This document shows positions 62,301 to 64,000 of a stretch of 64,000 nucleotides of DNA, one piece after another. The notes beneath the pieces were generated by a model that did not search any database, was not told the DNA's origin, and saw nothing but the letters and a program-made list of their open reading frames with translations. This DNA comes from Undaria pinnatifida. Its lineage: Eukaryota > Sar > Phaeophyceae > Laminariales > Alariaceae. Each line of letters starts with the position of its first letter. Positions within the stretch are counted from its first letter, which is position 1. Where the stretch lies: NCBI GenBank assembly GCA_012845835.1, contig JABAKD010000009.1, positions 1,923,324 to 1,987,323 on the forward strand. Reading direction: 5' to 3'. A program made the translations under genes and the position numbers.

Positions 62301-62473
62301 CTCCACTGATGATTCGGTCGTTGTTGTCAGCGACACTGCTCCACCGAATATGGCTCGATTGGAATCAAAGCTAACACCCTTCATGAAAGCGTTGGTGGGG
62401 TACATTAACACAATCGCCCCCCCGTCGAATAAGGCAGTGTTCTCCAAGAAGAATATGGCCCCCATGGCGTTTC
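13261..62473 (-). CDS. Pmp-repeat / multi-pass membrane surface protein, C-terminal five exons (5' end outside window)
   Basis: Five exons on the minus strand can be joined: 62473-62189, 48273-48086, 19542-19251, 18369-18068 and 14346-13261. Each junction has a GT donor (GTGAGA, GTGAGT, GTGAGT, GTGCGT) and a pyrimidine-rich acceptor ending in AG. The phases agree at all four junctions: exon lengths 285, 188, 292, 302 and 1086 leave phases 1, 0, 1 and 0. The joined product is about 717 residues: Pmp-like GGA(I/V/L) and FxxN repeats, then a Cys-rich module, then many hydrophobic segments and a short cytoplasmic-looking tail. Such large surface proteins are familiar to me from brown algae and other stramenopiles; their function is not established, and adhesion or sensing is a guess. 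The first exon begins inside a codon, so more exons lie upstream beyond the window. The introns total about 47 kb and are packed with transposable elements. I am confident of the exon set; a missed small exon is possible. Confidence 0.82.
14868..15060 (+). repeat. Frame-conserved dispersed repeat, copy 1
   Basis: About 190 bp that align to 15757-15962 (minus) and 20000-20222 (plus). In one frame all three copies stay open over most of their length and share the pattern (N/S)DD.GVA(R/K)(A/G)T(V/I).Q/H.I, although the DNA has diverged widely. This suggests descent from coding sequence of an unknown element. No known domain is recognised. Confidence 0.5.
15757..15962 (-). repeat. Frame-conserved dispersed repeat, copy 2 (inverted)
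   Basis: The reverse complement aligns with copies at 14868 and 20000. Its open frame contains NGISDDKLGVARGTIFQEI and then TGNFGKELLGDLP, matching the corresponding frames of the other copies. It lies about 0.8 kb from copy 1 in opposite orientation, so the two could form an inverted pair. Confidence 0.5.
18068..18369 (-). CDS. Exon with end of Cys-rich module and first membrane segments
   Basis: The acceptor CCCTAAACGCAG precedes 18369; the donor GTGCGT begins at 18067. It starts by completing the Tyr codon and continues CAVCAEGFAQG and CHKC, a Cys pattern shared with its relatives. A first hydrophobic segment follows (TVGLAIIFVVGALCVTVLV), then a charged loop (EEGNKARSLWRRK) and a second hydrophobic stretch (SIVVVVLQIVIQ). 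It ends in phase 0, and splicing to the last exon gives IVIQFSEIAGSVYP, a good fit to the family. Confidence 0.82.
19251..19542 (-). CDS. Exon with cysteine-rich module
   Basis: The acceptor is TATCTCTGGCAG above 19542; the donor GTGAGT begins at 19250. The exon begins in phase 0 and ends one base into a Tyr codon. It encodes a Cys-rich stretch (CAQCMDGC; later GYYRVSSESVNVLEC, CLGG, YCKPGYMGP), which is the linker between repeat and membrane regions in this protein type. The next exon completes the codon, giving GYMGPYCAVCAEG, exactly the motif expected from the family. The unspliced frame runs into a stop soon after the donor, which further supports the splice. Confidence 0.82.
19662..19930. 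repeat. MITE with inverted ends GACCA(C/A)GGCTACGGTA
   Basis: The left end GACCACGGCTACGGTAGGGG at 19662 is matched by the reverse complement of the right end, GACCAAGGCTACGGTAAGG at 19930. The interior contains CCGCGCGAGCGACCCC, the counterpart of the CTCGCGCGAG palindrome in sister copies. It is about 270 bp and noncoding. I cannot define a target duplication confidently. Confidence 0.75.
20000..20222 (+). repeat. Frame-conserved dispersed repeat, copy 3
   Basis: It aligns with the copies at 14868 and 15757-15962. The open frame holds FLVRNGVSTDDDGVAKGTVF and later RFGKRKTG, in register with the other two copies. It starts about 70 bp after the MITE. Confidence 0.5.
20223..22873. other. 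Intron sequence without recognisable features
   Basis: No coding domain, tRNA or clear repeat was found in this stretch. The 198-codon minus frame at 22126-22722 is Cys/Arg-rich, crosses a CAG/CTG-type simple repeat (about 22530) and shows no domain. Confidence 0.4.
22874..22882. repeat. Target-site duplication, left
   Basis: GGTATATCC directly before the left terminus GGGAGAC; identical to 32872-32880. Read as an extension of the inverted repeat it would match only 7 of 9, so a duplication is the better reading. Confidence 0.88.
22883..23311 (+). repeat. MULE left terminal inverted repeat with leader exon
   Basis: It is the counterpart of the reverse complement of 32406-32871. Similarity runs from the tip through the start codon (23061) to the end of the leader exon (ACCCCAGAGACAGCG before GTAAGC) and then fades. 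The promoter of the transposase is expected in the first 178 bp; I see no clear TATA box. Confidence 0.85.
23508..23525. other. Perfect short hairpin
   Basis: GGGCGGC-TGAC-GCCGCCC, a 7-bp stem with a 4-base loop, inside the MULE after the leader exon. Function unknown. Confidence 0.5.
23692..23867. repeat. Tandem duplication, 88-bp unit, two copies
   Basis: GTATGGSGGTAATTTGCGTG starts at 23692 and again at 23780; the two units differ at only a few positions. The duplication lies in the first intron of the transposase and makes a Lys/Arg-rich frame that I regard as incidental. Confidence 0.85.
24899..24977 (+). repeat. tRNA-like SINE head inside the MULE
   Basis: GCCGGTCGCCCCGGCGGTCTAG followed 45 bp later by GAGTTCGATTCCC, a good B-box match. 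The same start (CCCCGGTGGTCTA) and B-box occur at 53366 and 57255. It does not fold as a tRNA: the T-stem pairs poorly. It lies in a transposase intron, so it may be a nested insertion. Confidence 0.6.
25264..25297. other. Inverted repeat at end of a transposase exon
   Basis: GCATGCACGC, a 6-base loop, then GCGTGCATGGCATGC: a stem of 8-10 bp at the expected exon end of the finger-coding exon. It could alter splicing or be chance. Confidence 0.45.
30592..32639 (-). pseudogene. F-box/ankyrin-type gene sharing the MULE leader exon
   Basis: Exon 1 is 32639-32406 (78 codons, MSLIDIIGG, acidic, then Gln-rich, ending ATPETT) with donor GTGAGC in phase 0. A very strong acceptor (CCTCCTTTTTTCGTGCAG) precedes 31653 in phase 0, so splicing gives an in-frame product. 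Exon 2 begins SDIVGSEALG and IRRDIFDFLGG, resembling the short F-box-like start of algal ankyrin proteins. It then passes into ankyrin-like units (AAAEAGQHEVMVFLIVRGC; TAAMHGNFRVVSHLL; MYMAARLEYLRMLQWC) and stops at 30592. The unit near 31270-31190 is in another frame, so two compensating frameshifts are needed. The gene is convergent with the transposase, whose stop lies 0.9 kb away. The family assignment is by motif reading only. It may be a captured host gene. Confidence 0.65.
32040..32105 (+). repeat. Fragment of the C-rich modular repeat within the MULE
   Basis: GCTTGCAAAGATGAGTATTGAC ... GAACTCACGGCTGACGT matches the module GCTTGCAAAGATGAGTTTCGAC ... GATCTCACAGCTGGAGT of the 2.7-6.0 kb block. 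It lies in the putative intron of the F-box/ankyrin gene. Confidence 0.6.
32406..32871 (-). repeat. MULE right terminal inverted repeat with leader exon
   Basis: Inverted copy of the left end, including an ATG at 32639 and an open leader exon ending ACCCCAGAGACAACG before GTGAGC. It differs from the left end by small insertions between tip and ATG (232 versus 178 bp). Confidence 0.85.
32872..32880. repeat. Target-site duplication, right
   Basis: GGTATATCC directly after the right terminus GTCTCCC; identical in direct orientation to the left flank. Confidence 0.88.
32881..33745. other. Intron sequence between MULE and Gypsy fragment
   Basis: A word of about 50 bp at 33430-33480 (CCACCGGGCC...GCGAGTCGGTACAAT) is repeated at about 36685-36725, bracketing the Gypsy fragment; this may be a remnant of long terminal repeats. 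No gene recognised. Confidence 0.4.
33750..35910 (+). mobile_element. Decayed Ty3/Gypsy retrotransposon fragment (gag, protease, start of RT)
   Basis: From left to right: a gag-like stretch (VAYLEYGQQMHITKRN, 33780-33880); frames interrupted by stops up to 34.9 kb; a protease-like region (35065-35433) ending FVVLPGGSHMVIV and QKTLREKPDIDIIAQL, wording familiar to me from stramenopile Gypsy elements; then at 35590-35830 the segment preceding reverse transcriptase (THRDVFRRAFLDGPPARVEP, then QP). Nothing of RT, RNase H or integrase follows, and the frame is lost at about 35850. Assignment to Gypsy rests mainly on the DVFR...PPARVEP motif. The copy is dead. Confidence 0.68.
35911..36936. other. 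Intron sequence; possible LTR remnant near 36685-36725
   Basis: No gene recognised. See the 50-bp similarity with 33430-33480. Confidence 0.35.
36937..37203. repeat. MITE, best preserved copy
   Basis: The left end CCAAGGCTACGGTAGGGGGG (36937) and right end CCCCCCTACCGTAGCCTGGG (to 37203) are inverse of each other over about 20 bp. Inside are two palindromic words: CACTCGCACGAGTGG (about 36987) and TACTCGCGCGAGTGACCC (about 37132). It is 267 bp and noncoding. Confidence 0.82.
37204..39190. other. Intron sequence; one unassigned frame at 37554-37826 (+)
   Basis: The 90-codon plus frame contains MNLVQLTRCVREEKAPNMVS and CPLYLELTNHVAGL, then continues in another frame as ENAVELALYEIAVGDEM. This looks like eroded coding sequence, but I do not recognise the family. 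A G-rich run lies at 38970-38990. Confidence 0.3.
39195..39700 (+). repeat. Dispersed element with pyrimidine tract and (CAA)n tail, copy 1
   Basis: A T/C-rich tract (39195-39345) is followed by a body starting TTGCGTCGGCCGTGCGTATG and ending in a (CAA)n tail at 39671-39699. The body matches 52447-52790 over about 330 bp with high similarity, and both copies share the pyrimidine tract before and the CAA tail after. A simple-repeat tail is typical of SINE-like retroposons. I see no tRNA-like head. Confidence 0.72.
40569..40680 (+). repeat. tRNA-like sequence, forward member of an inverted pair
   Basis: GTGACCACTTGGGCCAGTGG holds an A-box-like TGGGCCAGTGG; GCGAGTTCGGCAATTGAC is B-box-like. It is preceded by CACTGGCCCA, the inverse of TGGGCCAGTG, so 40570-40608 can form a hairpin. 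It does not fold as a functional tRNA. Confidence 0.5.
40825..40898 (-). repeat. tRNA-like sequence, reverse member of the pair
   Basis: Read on the minus strand: GTGACTACGTGGGCCAGTGG, then GAACAAAAA, then GTGGGTTCAAATCCTACC, a textbook T-arm with B-box. The acceptor stem does not pair, so I call it a tRNA-derived repeat and not a tRNA gene. Confidence 0.55.
41117..41605 (+). other. Unassigned open frame, GC-rich
   Basis: 162 codons open; the middle reads EQDEGLARLTDLFATWGVDL and then FLQGSSQQTPAAGNGG, followed by an Asp/Ala-rich stretch. The opposite strand is also open (40963-41568) but looks like a shadow. It lies just upstream of the Copia remnant and could be part of that element. No domain is recognised. 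Confidence 0.3.
41700..43340 (+). mobile_element. Decayed Ty1/Copia retrotransposon: RT and RNase H
   Basis: In order: a linker (AMMAGGPAVEDNKREAKVCM, about 41780); start of RT (AAWCKDVSSELDG; GFSYKTDKDGSIARTKARLV, to about 42090); EYFQSFAPTPSS (about 42108); HLDVAQAFSA (about 42180); CRTDPFVFRMIVDGKVEL and the catalytic VPVDDIVIAG (42360-42460, a variant of YVDD); RNase H YSNADYADKSNDRPSIAG (about 42920-42970), then EAEYVDLSEGVKEA and FEINEGVIALTTNPL; end near QNADILTNSLAAT (about 43305). Many stops and frame changes; long terminal repeats not found. The assignment is strong because the motifs occur in correct order over 1.5 kb. Confidence 0.85.
43341..44520. other. Intron sequence without recognised gene
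   Basis: A minus frame at 43594-43863 (EKIDIETPTNLIETLHNICN) is somewhat protein-like but unassigned. The 3' end of the Copia element may extend into the first few hundred bases. Confidence 0.35.
44525..44555. repeat. Isolated MITE core word
   Basis: ACTCGCGCGAGTGGCCCTTA matches the palindromic interior of the MITE at 37132. No terminal inverted repeats are seen nearby, so it is a fragment or a solo core. Confidence 0.5.
44700..45330. repeat. AGCAGTAC-rich low-complexity region with imperfect duplication
   Basis: Words such as CAGCAGTACGTACAGCAGTA recur at about 44740, 45065 and 45260. The stretch 45050-45115 and its relative at 45250-45315 both end GCAGTACACCTG, then a (G)CGAGCAGC-like word and GATTCGTTGGTT / AGTTAGTTGGTT, about 200 bp apart; CACC-rich stretches precede both. 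A (TA)n tract lies at 44790-44811. Confidence 0.6.
45331..48085. other. Intron sequence without recognised gene
   Basis: Frames at 45352-45870, 46654-46965 and 47165-47413 (plus) show no domain I recognise. A sequence at 47864 (TTTACCGCAGCATGTGTCTTAC) recurs at about 682 and 13165. Confidence 0.35.
48086..48273 (-). CDS. Exon continuing the Pmp-type repeats
   Basis: The acceptor is CTTTTTGTCCAG just above 48273, and the donor GTGAGT follows the codons for NTAD. The 188-bp exon completes the split Glu codon from the previous exon and ends in phase 0. It carries the motifs GGALFNAG, FQENVAGDSG and FDDNIL, so it holds the last recognisable repeats before the Cys-rich module. It sits alone between the two largest introns (13.9 kb upstream, 28.5 kb downstream) and is recognisable mainly through family resemblance and phase. 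Confidence 0.75.
49326..49601 (+). CDS. Small heptad-repeat (coiled-coil) protein
   Basis: 91 codons from ATG. Residues 4-45 are helical and acidic; residues 19-45 are nearly perfect heptads (LALRDAT, LAERDAT, VAERDTA, LSAERAL), encoded by a 21-bp repeat in the DNA. The C-terminal half is Gly/Gln/Ser-rich. The stop TGA overlaps the start of the next frame (ATGA), the close packing usual in viral or plasmid genomes and unusual in an algal nuclear gene. It could also be the first exon of an unknown transposon gene. No function can be assigned. Confidence 0.5.
   Translation: MAEEAELLRQQLEEVSINLALRDATLAERDATVAERDTALSAERALRMSAEVAVQSGTAGGSGRPLQQASAGQPVPEPDYRHHQTDVAVST
49598..50440 (+). pseudogene. 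Unknown protein gene next to the polymerase fragment, one internal stop
   Basis: One frame is open from the ATG at 49598 to beyond 50430 except for a TGA at 49787-49789; translation could also start at 49838. The product is rich in Asp, Leu and Val with natural-looking composition (GGTYVLLLDCPSLTTPHLEM; SGDQVICGVITADGMHDRR; LIIDLTCGTGNTDL). After about 50430 the frame becomes Cys/Ser-rich, a sign of reading against the opposite gene, so the true end was probably there. LTCGTG faintly recalls a nucleotide-binding or methyltransferase loop, but I do not assign it. It converges with the polymerase fragment with almost no spacer. Confidence 0.5.
50412..51060 (-). pseudogene. Divergent RNA polymerase beta/RPB2 subunit, C-terminal fragment
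   Basis: About 215 codons open on the minus strand align in order with the end of the multisubunit RNA polymerase second-largest subunit. There is a segment like the NPxxxPSRMT region (FVMSSTTLVKRETVSQLYEA, about 50998-50940), then YGRIRLVQ..HM..D....AR, the counterpart of the loop that ends HAR in the family, then GGGVCLGEMEV, matching the near-universal GGxRFGEME, then a Cys cluster (CSSC...CTC) where eukaryotic and large-virus subunits carry a zinc site, and an end resembling the family's closing helix. A full subunit has more than 1000 residues; everything before is missing. The sequence is far from host RPB2, so a large DNA virus or a linear plasmid is the likely source. The stop is at 50412; host promoter or introns are not seen. 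Confidence 0.68.
51100..52369. other. Intron sequence without recognised gene
   Basis: The phrase ACACAAGTTACCGACGATAT / ACACAAATTACCGACGG is repeated at 51467 and 51499. No domain was found in the frames here. Confidence 0.35.
52370..52790 (+). repeat. Dispersed element with pyrimidine tract and (CAA)n tail, copy 2
   Basis: T/C-rich tract at 52370-52440, body starting TTGCGTCCGTTGTGCGTATG, tail (CAA)n at 52773-52790. Collinear with 39195-39700. Confidence 0.72.
53030..53215. repeat. GC-rich low-complexity stretch (CAGCGCAGC type)
   Basis: Short words CAGCGCAGCG, CTCAGCAGC and CGAAGCGC recur irregularly. A similar stretch occurs at about 23925-23995 inside the MULE. Confidence 0.45.
53366..53700 (+). 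repeat. tRNA-derived SINE, copy A
   Basis: The head GCCGGCCGCCCCGGTGGTCT resembles the 5' half and A-box of a tRNA, and GAGTTCGACACCC at 53434-53446 is a B-box. A roughly 250-bp body follows, shared with 57255-57590 (for example GAGGGCCCGCTATGTGA at about 53618). Confidence 0.68.
54455..54540. repeat. Conserved hairpin element, copy A
   Basis: GTCGAAGCGCT ... AACCGAAGCATGGGCGCC-AGCATTCGCC-GGCGCCCATGCGGAGCC. The same frame of sequence occurs at 61148-61235 with compensating changes in the stem (GGGCGCC here, GGGTGCC there). Only about 85 bp are shared. Confidence 0.6.
54541..55249. other. Intron sequence without recognised gene
   Basis: No domain, tRNA or clear repeat was seen. Confidence 0.35.
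55250..56210 (-). repeat. G-rich modular repeat, inverted block 1
   Basis: Reverse complement of the modules at 2.7-6.0 kb: ACTCCGGCTGTTAGATCGAA...CTCATCTTTGCAAGCTGTG (55262-55318), CTACAGTGTAGCT (55389), GGGTCAACAGGGTGATGTT (55408), GAAACTATAAACC (about 55645), then runs of G (55594-55616, 55785-55798, 55914-55936, 56060-56075) with TGAGGTGATATCAACTGCGT between them (about 55970). Confidence 0.78.
57255..57590 (+). repeat. tRNA-derived SINE, copy B
   Basis: The head GCCGATCACCCCGGTGGTCT and body match copy A at 53366-53700, including AGGAGGGCCCGCTATGTGA at about 57478. The B-box is degraded (TTGGATTCCCACC). Confidence 0.65.
57591..59074. other. Intron sequence without recognised gene
   Basis: No domain found. 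The stretch 58680-58960 has repeated CC/GG-rich words such as CAGCCGATCAGAGATCGGCC, which contains the palindrome CCGATCAGAGATCGG. Confidence 0.35.
59075..60420 (-). repeat. G-rich modular repeat, inverted block 2
   Basis: A second set of reverse-complement modules: ACTCCAGCTTTGAGATCGAA (59088), CAACTACAGTGTAGCTATCA (59210), GGGTCAACAGGGTGATGTT, CCCGTTTCTGAGGGGGACAT, then G runs (59358-59370, 59513-59528, 60002-60012, 60144-60164, 60284-60308) and GATATCA...TGGCTAGA units at about 59700, 60035 and 60200. Confidence 0.78.
60421..61147. other. Intron sequence without recognised gene
   Basis: No coding or repeat feature identified. Confidence 0.35.
61148..61235. repeat. Conserved hairpin element, copy B
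   Basis: GGGTGCCGGCGT-CGGCGA-ACGCCGGCACCC forms a perfect 12-bp stem, flanked by GTCGAAGTGCTG and CACACGGAGCCGTTGTAG as in copy A. A hairpin a short distance from an element end is reminiscent of Helitron 3' ends, but the expected CTRR terminus is not clear. Confidence 0.62.
61236..62188. other. Intron sequence without recognised gene
   Basis: No coding or repeat feature identified up to the splice donor of the Pmp exon. Confidence 0.35.
62189..62473 (-). CDS. Exon with Pmp-type beta-helix repeats
   Basis: The acceptor lies at 62474 after a long pyrimidine run ending CGGCAG; the donor is GTGAGA just below 62189. The exon starts with the last two bases of a codon and ends one base into the next. 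It encodes successive short repeats with the motifs FDGGAIV, FDSNRAIFGGAV, FESNNASRGGAL and FYRN, the spacing typical of polymorphic-membrane-protein (Pmp) repeats that stack as a parallel beta-helix. The next exon (48273-48086) completes the interrupted repeat, because FYRNVA is followed by EEEGGALFN, which supports direct splicing across the 13.9-kb intron. Upstream coding sequence must exist but is not in the window. Confidence 0.82.
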
Positions 62474-62739
62474 CTGCCGAAAGGTGGGAGGGCGATAATG
62501 AGACACGTGAATAACACGAGGCCGAGAGAGAGGGTCGAAGAGAGTCTATGGGTGGTACAGTAGGCACCTCGCGTGGGAGGTGTGTTCAAGATTGAATGGG
62601 AAAACCAGATGAACGTTCAAGTGGCAGGAAAATATTTGTATGAATCGCACACATTCTGGCAGATCGTGATCTACAGTAGTACATTATATATATATAATTT
62701 ACATCACCTGATTTTCTTTTTAGGGCCATCCATTGCGTA

Positions 62740-64000
62740 GCTATAATTGATACCACCTACCCCCCCAACGCCCCCCCCCCAGACGTCCCCTCCTTCCCCA
62801 CCACCCGCGCCACCGCCTACACCTAGACCCACGCGTATACACGCCCCTACATCTGTGCGACCTAAACTTGCTAACCCCCCCCCCCCAGCATCCGTTTTCC
62901 TGCTCTTTCCCCTGCCCCTTCTTGCTTCAACGACCCACCCAAAATCGAAATCCACCTAAGACCAATGTTGCGATAGAGGGAACCTCTTTCGGAACCTTTT
63001 TTGTCTCTGGATCAGGGTCACTCGCGCGAGTAGCACCCCTGATCCGTGGGGTTATAGGTTTTGGTGCCGGGTTTATGTTACAAGACGTGAATCCCCCATG
63101 GGATGGTTAGCTAACTTGTTTATATCAGTGAGATACAGAGTCTCTCGTGCAAGTGGCTCTCACCGGGTAGTAGCCTTGGTCCATAGTAAAAACCACCCCC
63201 ACGCAATTGACATCACCTCATTACCTTTTTAGCCATCCATGCCGTTGCCCAAGTTCATCCCCCCATCCCCCAACGCCCCCTCCTTCCCCACAACATCGTT
63301 TAAACGTAGCACCACGTGTATAGCAAGAACATACATCTATGCTCCCTGAAGCTGAAGAAAACTATCTTGCGCTCGCCCCCACCATATCTTCTCTCCGCCC
63401 TCTCCTCACTGCTGTACGGCTTACAGGATATACATGATAAACAGGGGCAATCCTCCCAAAACCGTCAGATATGTCCTCTTATAGGATCTATATTTTTCAC
63501 GCACAGATTGAGTTGCCCCGCCCGTCCCCCCCCCCCCCCCCCCCCCGCGCCGATCTCTCTTGTTCAAATCCAGGACCCCCCACCTTAAAAACTCCGTTAT
63601 GCGACCTCAAGCTGTCAAGAACCCTTTTTGCCCCACCCCCCCACCCCTTCACTCTACCCTCTCCTCACTGCTGTACGGTTTACAGGATATACATGATAAA
63701 CAGGGGCAATCCTCCCGAAACCGTCAGATTTGTCCGGTTAAAGGGTCTATATTTTTCACGCACAGATTGAGTTGCCCCGCCCGCCCCTTCTCCCCCCGCT
63801 CCCCCTTGTTCAAATCCAGGACCCACGACCTTAAGAACTCCGCCATGCGACCTAAATTAATAGAAACCCTTTTGCCCCCCCCCCCCCCCCCCCCCCCTCC
63901 CACCCCCACCACCCCCACACTCCTTCCCTCCGCCCTCTCCTCACTGCTGTACGACTTACAGGATATACACGATAATCAGGGGCATTCCTTCCAAAACCGT
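62740..64000 (+). repeat. C-rich modular repeat block, right edge of window
   Basis: Same orientation as 2.7-6.0 kb. Modules CCATCCATTGCGTAGCT (62726), CCTACACCTAGACCCACGCG (62816), AAACCGTCAGATATGTCC (63458) and AAACCGTCAGATTTGTCC (63717), TTTTTCACGCACAGATTGAG (63493, 63753), with poly-C runs at 62873-62886, 63525-63546 and 63874-63897. A unit of about 260 bp is duplicated at 63400-63660 and 63660-63915. The block continues past the window end and is interrupted by the MITE at 62960-63182. Confidence 0.75.
62960..63182. repeat. MITE copy inside the C-rich block
   Basis: Left end GACCAATGTTGCGATAGAGGG and right end GGGTAGTAGCCTTGGTC are diverged versions of the family ends. The interior keeps ACTCGCGCGAGTAGCACCCC (about 63020) and CTCTCGTGCAAGTGGC (about 63139). 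Confidence 0.6.

Overview
The window reads as nuclear DNA of a eukaryote with a large, repeat-filled genome. The best fit is a stramenopile, probably a brown alga. The reasons are GT-AG introns of up to 28.5 kb, a Pmp-repeat/multi-pass membrane protein of a type I associate with these genomes, F-box/ankyrin and SWIM-type MULE coding sequence, and Copia and Gypsy pol fragments with wording familiar from stramenopile elements. The species is not determined.

One host gene dominates the window. On the minus strand, five exons (62473-62189, 48273-48086, 19542-19251, 18369-18068, 14346-13261) join in consistent reading phase across 49 kb. Together they give the C-terminal part of a surface protein: Pmp-type repeats, a cysteine-rich module, then a multi-pass membrane domain. 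The 5' end lies beyond base 64000. The introns are about 13.9, 28.5, 0.9 and 3.7 kb and hold most of the other features.

The 28.5-kb intron (19543-48085) carries a MITE, a complete 10-kb Mutator-like element (22883-32871) with an exact 9-bp target duplication, a decayed Gypsy gag-pro-pol fragment, a second MITE, a Y-tract/(CAA)n dispersed element, an inverted pair of tRNA-like sequences, a decayed Copia RT-RNase H, and low-complexity DNA. The Mutator-like element is the most interesting object. Both of its long terminal repeats encode the same Gln-rich leader exon. The left one feeds a split transposase (FLYWCH-like finger, DDE-type core, SWIM finger). The right one can splice in frame to an F-box/ankyrin gene on the opposite strand, which gives two convergent genes.

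The 13.9-kb intron (48274-62188) holds a compact foreign-looking cluster at 49.3-51.1 kb: a heptad-repeat ORF, a second ORF overlapping it by ATGA, and, convergent to these, a fragment of a divergent RNA polymerase beta/RPB2 C-terminus. An endogenised large DNA virus or a cytoplasmic plasmid is a plausible source. The same intron has two tRNA-derived SINEs, two conserved hairpin elements, and blocks of a G-rich modular repeat whose inverse lies at 2.7-6.0 kb.

Downstream of the gene (1-13260) I see no convincing protein-coding gene, only repeats: the C-rich modular block, a MITE copy, a roughly 40-bp minisatellite built on GTACGATTTCGTAC, and a field of degenerate long repeats.
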